Shown here in pieces: positions 57,235 to 64,000 of a stretch of 64,000 nt of DNA; the first letter of the stretch is position 1, and every line of letters starts with the position of its first letter. Made by a program: the position numbers and the translations under genes. Under the pieces are notes generated by a model. The model did not search any database. It saw only the letters and a program-made list of their open reading frames with translations, and had not been told where the DNA came from. Origin of the DNA: an uncultured Oscillospiraceae bacterium (GTDB lineage: Bacteria > Bacillota > Clostridia > Oscillospirales > Oscillospiraceae); assembly GCA_947588605.1 (NCBI GenBank), contig CANPYK010000004.1, positions 53,709 to 117,708 of the forward strand. Reading direction: 5' to 3'.

Positions 57235-58295
57235 GCCGGTTCCGCTCCAGCCGCTTCGCCCGCCTCAACGCCTATGTCCCCGGCGAACAGCCCCGGGAGC
57301 GGCGCTACATCAAGCTCAACACCAACGAGTCCCCCTATCCCCCCTCCCCCGCCGTCCTGGAGGCGGCGGCAAAGGCCGCCGGGAGCCTGCGGCTTTACTG
57401 CGACCCCACGGCCCTGCGGCTGCGGGAGGCGGCGGCGCGGGTCTATGGCGTGGAGCCGGAGGCGGTGCTGCCGGTGAACGGGTCGGACGAGATCCTGAAC
57501 TTCGCCTTCATGGCCTTTTGCGACGAGCGCGTGGGCGTGGCCTACCCGGAGACGAGCTACGGGTTTTATCCGGTGCTGGCGGACCTGCACGGCATCCAAA
57601 AGGCGGAAATCCCGCTGAAAAGCGACTTTTCCGTGGACCCCCACGACTATCTGGGCCTTCGGAGCACCATCGCCATCGCCAACCCCAACGCCCCCACGGG
57701 CATGGCCCTCGCGCCCGCCCAGATCGAGGAGATCGTCCGCGCCAACCGGGACCGCGCGGTGGTCATCGACGAGGCGTATGTGGACTTCGGCGCCGAGAGC
57801 GCCATCCCGCTCACGAAAAAGTACGACAATCTCCTGGTCACCCGCACCTTCTCCAAGTCCCACTCCCTGGCGGGGGCGCGGCTGGGCTTCGGCATCGGGG
57901 ACCCGGCGCTCATCGCGGACCTGACGGCGGTGAAGGACTCCACCAACCCCTACAACGTCAACGCCATGACCCAGGCCGCCGGCATCGCCGCCCTTATGGA
58001 CAACGACTATTATATGGACAACTGCCGGCGCGTGGCCGAGACGCGGGATCGGGCGGCGGCGCGGCTGCGCGCCCTGGGCTTCGACCTCACCGACTCCCTG
58101 GCCAACTTCCTCTTTATCCGCCACCCCTCCGTCGGCGGCGCGGCGCTCTACGAACAGCTGCGGGAGCGGGGCATCCTCGTACGCCACTTCTCTAAGCCGG
58201 GCATCGAGGACTACAACCGCGTCACCGTGGGTTCCCCGGAGGACATGGAGGCGTTGGTGGCGGCGGTGGAGGAGATTTTGGAGGCGGGGCGGTAA
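57231..58295 (+). CDS. hisC: Histidinol-phosphate aminotransferase
   Basis: The 354-residue PLP aminotransferase makes histidinol phosphate. The PLP lysine is in TFSKSHSLAGARLGFGI, the pyridine-binding Asp in VVIDEAYVDFG, and NPNAPTGMALA is the substrate-loop motif. I chose ATG 57231, which overlaps the hisD stop; an in-frame GTG nine bases upstream is less likely. A repeat-filled gap of 404 bases follows before hisB. Confidence 0.95.
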   Translation: MSRFRSSRFARLNAYVPGEQPRERRYIKLNTNESPYPPSPAVLEAAAKAAGSLRLYCDPTALRLREAAARVYGVEPEAVLPVNGSDEILNFAFMAFCDERVGVAYPETSYGFYPVLADLHGIQKAEIPLKSDFSVDPHDYLGLRSTIAIANPNAPTGMALAPAQIEEIVRANRDRAVVIDEAYVDFGAESAIPLTKKYDNLLVTRTFSKSHSLAGARLGFGIGDPALIADLTAVKDSTNPYNVNAMTQAAGIAALMDNDYYMDNCRRVAETRDRAAARLRALGFDLTDSLANFLFIRHPSVGGAALYEQLRERGILVRHFSKPGIEDYNRVTVGSPEDMEALVAAVEEILEAGR

Positions 58296-58699
58296 AGGCG
58301 GCCCGTACGGCGTGACGGGAGCCGGTGCCATTTATCGGAACCGCCCTGTCATCCTACGCTCGCTTCCCCCACGCCCCCCTCCTACGAGGAGGGGGCCCTG
58401 AGTCGGGGGCGGGCGCGGGTTATGGGAACCATTTCGTCATCTAACCCCGCACGGGCGGGCACTTGGGCCCGCCCGTCCCTCGTCCCCGCCGCGCGGATAA
58501 TAAAAGATGCGGCGAAGCCGCAACCTTTTTAAGCCCCCTCCTCGTAGGAGGGGGGGCAGGGGGGAAGCGGAGGTCGGGCCTTTTGAGCGGCTGCGATGAA
58601 CGCACACTCCCACCTCATCCGGCGCCTGCGGGCGCCACCTTCCCCGCCCTGCGGGAAAGGCTAAGACGGAGGACTGGCAAGTTAAGAAGGAGGAAGCTT
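58296..58699. repeat. Repeat mosaic inside the his operon (hisC-hisB gap)
   Basis: The gap holds a GGCCCGTACGGCG unit, an A-family palindrome (58349-58396), a GGGCGGGC...GCCCGCCC hairpin near 58450, an inverted A-family copy (58532-58570) and an inverted E-family unit (58610-58662). No promoter, terminator with a U run, or gene was recognised, so hisBHAFIE probably depends on read-through. Confidence 0.8.
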
Positions 58700-59287
58700 A
58701 TGAGACAAGCTGACATTCGCCGAAAGACCGCCGAGACGGACGTTGTTCTGACGCTGGACCTGGACGGCGCGGGGAGGTGCGACATTCAGACGGGCGTGGG
58801 GTTTCTTGACCACATGCTGACGCTCTTTGCCGTCCACGGGCGGTTCGACCTGACCGTTCGATGCGAGGGCGATACCCATGTCGACGGCCACCACAGCGTG
58901 GAGGACGTGGGCATCTGCCTGGGGCAGGCGTTCAAGGCCGCGCTGGGCGATCGGGCGGGCATTACCCGCTACGGCCACGCCGTCATCCCCATGGACGAGG
59001 CGCTCATTCTGACCGCCGTGGACATCTCCGGGCGGGGGTGTCTGGGCTTCGAGCTGCCCGTCCCCACCCAGAAGATCGGCGAGTTTGACACGGAGCTTGT
59101 GGAGGAGTTCTTCACCGCCTTTGTCCGGGAGGCCGGGGTGACGCTCCACATCCGGTATCTCACCGGACGCAACGCCCACCACATCGTGGAGGGGGCGTTC
59201 AAGGCCTTCGCCCGCGCCATGCGGGCGGCTGTGGCGGCGGACCCGGCGCTGGACGGCGCGGTGCCCAGCTCCAAGGGCGTGCTATGA
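58700..59287 (+). CDS. hisB: Imidazoleglycerol-phosphate dehydratase
   Basis: The 195-residue enzyme dehydrates IGP. It has the Mn-binding motifs [17 protein letters not shown] and [13 protein letters not shown] and the GVGFLDHML block. It is the monofunctional form with no phosphatase domain. AAGGAGG precedes the ATG. The stop overlaps hisH by 4 bases. A histidinol-phosphate phosphatase is not encoded in the window. Confidence 0.97.
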   Translation: MRQADIRRKTAETDVVLTLDLDGAGRCDIQTGVGFLDHMLTLFAVHGRFDLTVRCEGDTHVDGHHSVEDVGICLGQAFKAALGDRAGITRYGHAVIPMDEALILTAVDISGRGCLGFELPVPTQKIGEFDTELVEEFFTAFVREAGVTLHIRYLTGRNAHHIVEGAFKAFARAMRAAVAADPALDGAVPSSKGVL

Positions 59288-59892
59288 TCGGGATCATCGA
59301 CTACGGCGTGGGGAACCTCTTTTCCCTTCAAAGCTCCTTCGCCGCCATTGGGGAGGCTTGCGTCGTCACCGGGGACCCGGCGGAGATCCGCAGGGCCGAC
59401 CGGCTCATCCTCCCCGGCGTGGGGGCCTTTGCCGACGCGGCGGACAAGCTGCGCCGAAGCGGCCTTTTTGACCTCATCCTCGACGAGGCCCAAAAGGGCA
59501 AGCCGCTGATGGGCATTTGTCTGGGGATGCAGCTCCTCTTTGAAAAGAGCTTCGAGTACGGCGAGCACCAGGGCCTGGGGCTCATCCCCGGACGGGTGGA
59601 GCCCATCGCGAAGACCATCGCCCCCGGCCTGAAAATTCCCCATATCGGCTGGAATGCCTTGCAATTTCGGCATAAATCAGGTATATTGGAGGGTGTGGAG
59701 GAGGGCTCCCATGTCTACTTCGTCCACTCCTACCACGCCGTGGGGTGCGAACCGTTCACCACGGCGGTGACGGAGTACGGCGGACTTTTGACGGCCTCGG
59801 TCCAGCGGGATAACGTAGCGGGCTGTCAGTTCCACCCGGAGAAGAGCGGACAGGTGGGGCTTGCCATCCTCAAAAATTTTGCGAAACTGTGA
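59284..59892 (+). CDS. hisH: Imidazole glycerol phosphate synthase, glutaminase subunit
   Basis: The 202-residue class I amidotransferase supplies ammonia to HisF. The nucleophile Cys is in [12 protein letters not shown] and the His-Glu pair in [11 protein letters not shown]. It is coupled to hisB, and hisA follows 8 bases later. Confidence 0.97.
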   Translation: MIGIIDYGVGNLFSLQSSFAAIGEACVVTGDPAEIRRADRLILPGVGAFADAADKLRRSGLFDLILDEAQKGKPLMGICLGMQLLFEKSFEYGEHQGLGLIPGRVEPIAKTIAPGLKIPHIGWNALQFRHKSGILEGVEEGSHVYFVHSYHAVGCEPFTTAVTEYGGLLTASVQRDNVAGCQFHPEKSGQVGLAILKNFAKL

Positions 59893-59900
59893 GGTGCGCC

Positions 59901-60614
59901 ATGAAGATTTTTCCCGCGATCGACCTTTATGACGGCATGGCCGTCCGGCTCATGCACGGCGAGTACAGCCGCATGACCGTCTATTCCGACATGCCCGAGC
60001 TGAAGGCCATGGAATTTAGGCTCGCCGGGGCGGAGTATCTGCACCTGGTGGACCTGCAGGGGGCCAGGGACGGCGTCAGCAAGAACTTTGACAAAGCCGC
60101 CGAGATCGCCCGCATCCCCGGCCTGAAGGCCGAGATCGGCGGCGGCATCCGGGACGAGGAGACCGTCAAGCGCGCCCTGGACGTGGGCTTCTTCCGGGTC
60201 ATTCTGGGCACCTCCGCCATGGAGGACCCGGACTTCCTGGCCAATATGGTGGCCAAGTACGGCGAAAAGATCGTGGTGGGCGTGGACGTGCGCCACGGCT
60301 TCGTGGCCGTGCGGGGCTGGACCCACGTGAGCCAGGTGGAGTGCTTCGACTTCGTCTCCCGCCTTGCGGATATGGGCGTGAAGACCATCATGTGCACGGA
60401 TATCTCCAAGGACGGGGCCATGAACGGCACCAACGCGGAGCTTTTCAAGAGCCTCAACGACCGCTTCGACCTGAACGTCATCGCCTCCGGCGGCGTCACG
60501 ACGCTGGAGGACGTGCGCGCCCTCCGGGACGCGGGCCTGGCCGGCGCCACCATCGGCAGGGCCCTCTACGCCGGGAAGATCGACCTCAAAGAGGCCATCG
60601 AGGCCGCCAAATGA
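59901..60614 (+). CDS. hisA: ProFAR isomerase
   Basis: The 237-residue TIM-barrel enzyme isomerises ProFAR to PRFAR. The N-terminal Asp is in IFPAIDLYDG, and the phosphate sites are in AEIGGGIRD and VIASGGVTTLEDV. I chose ATG 59901 over the upstream GTG at 59889 because it matches the family start. It overlaps hisF by 4 bases. Confidence 0.97.
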   Translation: MKIFPAIDLYDGMAVRLMHGEYSRMTVYSDMPELKAMEFRLAGAEYLHLVDLQGARDGVSKNFDKAAEIARIPGLKAEIGGGIRDEETVKRALDVGFFRVILGTSAMEDPDFLANMVAKYGEKIVVGVDVRHGFVAVRGWTHVSQVECFDFVSRLADMGVKTIMCTDISKDGAMNGTNAELFKSLNDRFDLNVIASGGVTTLEDVRALRDAGLAGATIGRALYAGKIDLKEAIEAAK

Positions 60615-61369
60615 TCACAAAGCGCATCATCCCCTGCCTGGACGTCCGGGACGGCCGGGTGGTCAAGGGCGTGAACTTCGAGGGCATCCGGGACGTGAGC
60701 TCCCCGGTGGAGCTGGCCCGATACTACTCCGACTCCGGCGCGGACGAGCTCGTCTTCTACGACATCACCGCCAGCGCCGAGGGGCGCCGGCTTTTTACCG
60801 ACGTGCTGGCCGAGACGGCCCGGTCCGTCTTTATCCCCCTCACCGTGGGCGGCGGCATCAACACGCTGGAGGACTTCGACCGGGTCCTGAAGTGCGGCGC
60901 GGACAAGGTGTCCGTCAACTCCGGGGCGCTGCGGGACCCGACGCTCGTCTCCCGCGCCGCGCGGCGCTACGGCGACCAGTGCGTGGTCATCTCGGCGGAC
61001 GTCAAGCGCGTGGACGGCGTCTTCACCGTCTTCGCCCGGGGCGGCCGGGACAACACCGGGCGGGAGGCCATCGAGTGGATCCGGCGGTGCGTGGGCGAGG
61101 GCGCCGGCGAGGTGGTCCTCAACTCCATCGACACCGACGGCGTCCGTGGCGGGTTCGACCTGGAGATGCTCCGCGCCGTCAGCGACGCCGTGGACGTGCC
61201 GGTGATCGCCTCCGGCGGGGCCGGGTGCGTGGCGGATTTCGTCACACTTTTCAAGACGCTTCCCCGCGTGGACGCGGGGCTGGCGGCCTCCATCCTCCAC
61301 TTCGGCGAGGTCACCGTGGCGGACATCAAAAAAGCCCTCCGGGACGAGGGCGTCAATGTGAGGATCTGA
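60611..61369 (+). CDS. hisF: Imidazole glycerol phosphate synthase, cyclase subunit
   Basis: The 252-residue TIM-barrel cyclase works with HisH to make IGP and AICAR. It starts [20 protein letters not shown] and has the two catalytic aspartates in PCLDVRDG and [10 protein letters not shown]. It is coupled to hisA; hisIE follows after 4 bases. Confidence 0.98.
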   Translation: MITKRIIPCLDVRDGRVVKGVNFEGIRDVSSPVELARYYSDSGADELVFYDITASAEGRRLFTDVLAETARSVFIPLTVGGGINTLEDFDRVLKCGADKVSVNSGALRDPTLVSRAARRYGDQCVVISADVKRVDGVFTVFARGGRDNTGREAIEWIRRCVGEGAGEVVLNSIDTDGVRGGFDLEMLRAVSDAVDVPVIASGGAGCVADFVTLFKTLPRVDAGLAASILHFGEVTVADIKKALRDEGVNVRI

Positions 61370-61373
61370 TTCG

Positions 61374-62024
61374 ATGCTGGACATTTCTGAACTGAAATTC
61401 GACGAAAAGGGGCTCATCCCCGCCATTGTGGTGGACGCGGACAGCAAAAAGGTGCTGACGCTGGCCTACATGAACCGGGAGAGCCTGGAGATCTCCCTGG
61501 AACGCGGCCTCACCTGCTTCTGGTCCCGCTCCCGGCAGACGCTGTGGCTCAAGGGCGAGACAAGCGGCCATTACCAGCACATCGTCTCCGTCACCGCCGA
61601 CTGCGACAGGGACGCGCTGGTGGTGGAGGTCCATAAGGACGGGCCGGCGTGCCACCTGGGCACGGACTCCTGCTTCACCGCGCCGGTCTACGAGTCCCCG
61701 GACGCGGCGGAGCCCTTCACCTACGAGGGCCTCTACGCCCTTCTGGAGGAACGCCGCGCCCACCCCAAGGAGGGCAGCTACACGAGCTATCTCTTTGACA
61801 AGGGCCTGGACAAGATCTTAAAGAAGATCGGCGAGGAATCCACCGAGGTCATCATCGCCGCCAAGGCCCGGGACAGGCGCGAGACCGTCTACGAGTTGGC
61901 GGACCTCGCCTACCACGCCATGGTCCTCATGGTGGAGTCCGGCATCAGCTTGGACGAGCTCAGATCCGAGCTCGCCTCCCGCCACGTGATCGACAAGAAG
62001 GTCAAGCAGGAGAAGATGGTGTAA
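61374..62024 (+). CDS. hisI: Bifunctional PR-AMP cyclohydrolase / PR-ATP pyrophosphatase
   Basis: The 216-residue fusion joins HisI (about 1-115, with the zinc-ligand region [14 protein letters not shown] and GTDSCF) to HisE (about 125-216, with the [12 protein letters not shown] metal-binding helix and ELADLAYH). It carries out the second and third steps of the pathway. A strong terminator ends the operon here. Confidence 0.97.
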   Translation: MLDISELKFDEKGLIPAIVVDADSKKVLTLAYMNRESLEISLERGLTCFWSRSRQTLWLKGETSGHYQHIVSVTADCDRDALVVEVHKDGPACHLGTDSCFTAPVYESPDAAEPFTYEGLYALLEERRAHPKEGSYTSYLFDKGLDKILKKIGEESTEVIIAAKARDRRETVYELADLAYHAMVLMVESGISLDELRSELASRHVIDKKVKQEKMV

Positions 62025-62046
62025 GGTCCGGGAACGGTCAAAAACG

Positions 62047-62090
62047 AAACTACGGAGTATAGGCTTCACGCCATGCTCCGTAGTTTTTTT
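62047..62090 (+). terminator. his operon terminator
   Basis: An 11-bp perfect stem AAACTACGGAG / CTCCGTAGTTT is followed by a T run. Confidence 0.92.
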
Positions 62091-62188
62091 GATATGTAGG
62101 ACAAGGCACCCGGCCGCCCACAGATTTGTCAGAGTAAAGGACTCCCTGCCGTAATTCGACACACGTTCAAAAGAATTGTAAGAAGCAT

Positions 62189-62223
62189 AAAATAAACCGG
62201 CAGGGCCTTTGCCAGTTTATTTT
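62189..62223 (-). terminator. Terminator of the HTH regulator gene
   Basis: Stem AAAATAAACCGGCA / TGCCAGTTTATTTT (one C/A mismatch) spans the HTH stop codon and gives a T-rich end on both strands. Confidence 0.8.
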
Positions 62224-62456
62224 TTCTCTTGCTCGAATACTGCTTGTTCAATTTCCGCCATCAGCATATGTGGAGACATATCCAATGCGAGAGAAATTCT
62301 AAAAAGCGTTTCTATCGTTGGACTGCGCAATCCACGCTCAATTTTACTATAGTGTGTTCTGTCCAATCCAGCCAGTCCACTTAAAACTTCCTGAGATAAT
62401 CCTTTGGATTTTCGGATTTTCCGAATTACACTTCCTACCAATTCAGCGTTTACCAC
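62217..62456 (-). CDS. Xre/Cro-type HTH regulator
   Basis: The 79-residue protein is almost entirely one helix-turn-helix domain: IRKIRKSKGLSQEVLSGLAGLDRTHYSKIERGLRSPTIETLFRI. The start is GTG with GGAGAGGAG upstream. The gene is AT-richer than the neighbouring his operon. It diverges from a small membrane-peptide operon. A 12-bp palindrome GGTCA-CT-TGACC overlaps the -35 box of that operon and is a natural operator candidate for this protein (inference). Confidence 0.88.
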   Translation of the reverse strand: MVNAELVGSVIRKIRKSKGLSQEVLSGLAGLDRTHYSKIERGLRSPTIETLFRISLALDMSPHMLMAEIEQAVFEQEKK

Positions 62457-62506
62457 ATTATCACTCCTCTCCTACCAATGTTATCAGAGAGAAATTTATT
62501 TTATGG

Positions 62507-62541
62507 GGTCACTTGACCTCACAATCATTATGCTGTATAAT
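62507..62541 (+). promoter_or_regulatory. Promoter with overlapping palindromic operator, small membrane operon
   Basis: TTGACC (62513-62518), 17 bases, TATAAT (62536-62541). The palindrome GGTCACTTGACC (62507-62518) contains the -35 box. Confidence 0.75.
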
Positions 62542-62596
62542 AAAAATGTGGCTCGTTAGATTGTCATACACCTGACTGGATAGGAGGTGAATTTCT

Positions 62597-62686
62597 TTGT
62601 ATAATAAAAACAGTGGCGGTACGGGAATTGGTACAATTATCTTAGGCGTATTTTTCGCATTGGTTTTATTTGCTGTTATCGGATAA
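62597..62686 (+). CDS. 29-residue single-span membrane peptide
   Basis: A TTG start follows AGGAGGTGAATTTC. The peptide reads (M)YNKNSGGTGIGTIIL and ends GVFFALVLFAVIG, with a short Gly/Asn-rich head and one hydrophobic helix. The stop overlaps the ATG of the next gene (TAATG), so the two are coupled. A perfect -10 box and strong ribosome site argue that it is translated. I cannot assign a family. Confidence 0.6.
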   Translation: MYNKNSGGTGIGTIILGVFFALVLFAVIG

Positions 62687-63042
62687 TGAAATCGGCTTAT
62701 ACAAAACATTTTTATATTCTTGTAATCGCTTTGACTTTTTACATCTTCAATAGATTTACCCCTTTCTTTTCAAACCTGCCAATATTCGGCAGGCTGTTTA
62801 GGTTTCATTTTAATGACTATCTCGGGCCCATTGTTCTGATCACATTTACAAACATCATGTTGATCCACGAAAGCTTCAGTCCATTATCTACATTTTATTC
62901 CCACCTTTTCTTTGGCCTTCTCTGTTCGCTCTGTTGGGAAGGAATCGCACCGCTTTTGCTTCCCTACTCCACAGCAGATTGGCTAGATTGTATCGCCTAT
63001 TGTTTTGGGGGAATAACGTACTGGATTATCAACAAATTGTGA
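62686..63042 (+). CDS. Small integral membrane protein, possibly VanZ-like
   Basis: The 118-residue protein has 3-4 predicted membrane segments, with FHFNDYLGPIVLITF in the middle and the C-terminal STADWLDCIAYCFGGITYWI. The latter resembles the DxxDxxAYxxG end of VanZ-type proteins. Function unknown. The DNA is clearly AT-richer than the core. It is the second gene of the operon controlled by the 62513 promoter. Confidence 0.75.
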   Translation: MKSAYTKHFYILVIALTFYIFNRFTPFFSNLPIFGRLFRFHFNDYLGPIVLITFTNIMLIHESFSPLSTFYSHLFFGLLCSLCWEGIAPLLLPYSTADWLDCIAYCFGGITYWIINKL

Positions 63043-63068
63043 TACTGATCCTTATTTAAAAGCTCCAG

Positions 63069-63087
63069 CCGAGCGGCGAGGATTTTT
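63069..63087 (+). repeat. 19-bp fragment shared with the 37.4-kb palindromic element
   Basis: Positions 63069-63087 are identical to 37416-37434, and the following 30 bases remain similar. The AT-rich terminal repeats are absent. The surrounding gap (63043-63202) has also a GGCCCTT/AAGGGC hairpin and no gene. Confidence 0.6.
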
Positions 63088-63202
63088 GCATCCGGCAAGA
63101 AAACCGGCGCAGGAAATCGTTAAAAAAAGGCCCTTATAAAGGGCGCCGCGTCAATGCGCCTCATTACAAGGGGCAACAAATTTTTTAAGGAGGACGTTTT
63201 GT

Positions 63203-63424
63203 ATGAAAAAGATTTTGTGCGTATTTTTGGCAGTCATAATGCTAATGGTACTGCTCGCGGGCTGCTGGGGCTCATCCAGCAGCTCCTCAAGTGGGGCCAA
63301 ACGCTGCGTATATAAGTACTCTGACGGAGTCGTATGCGGAAGGCGTGTAAAAGAAGGCTATGATTTTTGTGAAACTCATTGGAATGAATTGATGAATACA
63401 TATAACAGCATCACCGGAAAGTAA
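63203..63424 (+). CDS. Small Cys/His lipoprotein
   Basis: The 73-residue protein has a lipoprotein signal (VLLAGC lipobox, lipidated C22), a serine linker (SSSSSSS) and a compact domain CVYKYSDGVVCGRRVKEGYDFCETHW. The three Cys and one His in CX9CX10CX2H spacing suggest a small metal-binding finger. An AAGGAGG site lies 8 bases before the ATG. It has low GC like its upstream neighbours. Function unknown. Confidence 0.75.
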   Translation: MKKILCVFLAVIMLMVLLAGCWGSSSSSSSGAKRCVYKYSDGVVCGRRVKEGYDFCETHWNELMNTYNSITGK

Positions 63425-63462
63425 AATATTCAACGACAGAATTTATGATAAACTGACCGGAA

Positions 63463-63576
63463 TATAAAAAATTGTCTATTCTTATGCTCACCTTTTGCCT
63501 TGCCGCGGCGCTTGTATCCTGTTCCTATTCCAGAGCAGATAAGGTGCGCGGGAAGTTCAGGACAAATATACCGTGA
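63463..63576 (+). pseudogene. Possible remnant of a lipoprotein gene
   Basis: A frame reading KKLSILMLTFCLAAALVSCS looks like a lipoprotein signal but has TAT where the start codon should be and stops after about 30 residues. An internal ATG at 63484 could be used. No ribosome site is visible. The remaining bases to 63740 hold no convincing gene. Confidence 0.3.
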
Positions 63577-63740
63577 TGGCAGGAAACAATGCGTCAAAAA
63601 GGGTTTTCCCTACTATCAGTGTTTCCTGGCTGTGTTTGAAAAACCGCCTCAACCGAAGAGGCATCTCATGACACTTGCTTCCAGTTCACCGATTCAAAAT
63701 CATGCAAATCTCTTATCAATGCTAAGCGTAAAATCATAGG

Positions 63741-63924
63741 GGCATAACAGGAACGGTTCCGAAAATACGCATCCGCCTCCGACACAGTTGCCCCTCCCTT
63801 GGGGAGGGGGCAGGGGGTGGGTGCGTGTTTTTGGGCGGTGGGATAGACGCCCCCACCCTGCCCGTCGCTACGCTCGGGCACTCCTCCCGGAGGGAGGGGC
63901 TTTGGCGGATGCGTTCATCGGGAC
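63741..63924. repeat. Intergenic repeat mosaic at the right edge
   Basis: Units related to those elsewhere are seen: a GGAACGGTTCCG stretch, CCCCTCC-CTTG-GGGAGGGG, and the GCGTTCATCGGGAC end that elsewhere continues with CGCTCTGTCATCC. The run is cut at 63925 by an insertion sequence. Confidence 0.65.
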
Positions 63925-64000
63925 TGTAGTGGTAAACTAAAATTGGACACAGAGGGGGTAGAAAATGGACAGGAGATGTATAATGGGAAGACGAGGAAGA
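63925..64000 (+). mobile_element. Left end of an IS3-like insertion sequence (partial)
   Basis: TGTAGTGGTAAACTAAAATT followed by GGACAC is the type of terminus seen in IS3-family elements. A transposase OrfA-like frame starts soon after. The element runs off the window. Confidence 0.55.
63983..64000 (+). CDS. Start of a transposase OrfA-like gene (partial)
   Basis: ATG at 63983 has AGGAG 7 bases upstream and gives MGRRGR before the window ends. An in-frame ATG at 63965 is an alternative. The basic start is typical of IS3 OrfA proteins. Confidence 0.45.

Noticed and set aside
63500..63739. 79-codon frame after the lipoprotein gene
   Set aside because: No ribosome site, mixed composition and no recognisable features; it overlaps a likely gene remnant.

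Overview
The window looks like chromosome from a high-GC, spore-forming Firmicute of the Oscillospirales type. Supporting marks are strong sigma-A style promoters (TTGACA-17-TATAAT), DnaD/DnaI-like replication genes, Rex, YpeB, a SpoVB-like flippase, short-form HisG with HisZ, S-layer homology domains and a class B sortase. Most coding DNA is GC-rich. One stretch at about 62.1-63.7 kb and the 5' half of one giant surface-protein gene are clearly AT-richer. No prophage and no CRISPR array was seen.

Layout. 0-6 kb: minus-strand hflX-yigZ and a cell-wall pair, an FHA-SEDS fusion with a penicillin-binding transpeptidase. 6-9 kb: gltX and ypeB. 9.5-14 kb: minus-strand nifS-nadA-nifU diverging from rex and an SLH-domain gene. 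14.6-20 kb: acyl-ACP thioesterase, tRNA-Ser(GGA), metG, GNAT, HIT and cupin genes. 20-26.5 kb: alaS, mltG, 5-formyl-THF cyclo-ligase, DJ-1 and a TagA-like glycosyltransferase, plus a 44-residue Cys/Gly-rich microprotein. 26.7-29.5 kb: a GH5-type lipoprotein. 30.6-37.3 kb: dnaD-dnaI, flippase-mazG-hup-rqcP and an AI-2E-family permease. 38.4-45.8 kb: rpoB-rpoC. 46-47 kb: tRNA-Leu and a YefM-YoeB toxin-antitoxin pair. 47-53 kb: a 1674-residue repetitive SPKTG-anchored surface protein diverging from sortase B. 53.8-54.1 kb: two tRNA-Ser genes. 54.2-62 kb: the complete his pathway from hisZ to hisIE, except histidinol-phosphatase. 62.2-63.4 kb: a low-GC mini-locus with an HTH regulator, a 29-residue membrane peptide, a small membrane protein and a Cys/His lipoprotein. 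An insertion sequence begins at the right edge.

Nearly every long intergenic gap is filled by a mosaic of short palindromic repeat families rather than by genes. Copies can be compared with each other inside this window. A 63-bp two-hairpin module is present or precisely absent at the same site in sister copies and is also inserted into an unrelated repeat family. A composite multi-hairpin element lies directly 3' of four minus-strand genes, with stems that change in a compensatory way while loops and linkers stay fixed. A 161-bp near-complete palindrome with 12-bp perfect ends lies at 37.4 kb. No transposase that could move these elements is visible, and they are the most unusual content of the window.

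Functionally the window mixes translation (four aminoacyl-tRNA ligase or editing genes, four tRNAs), transcription (RpoB, RpoC, Rex), replication loading, envelope growth and sporulation, and one complete biosynthetic operon.
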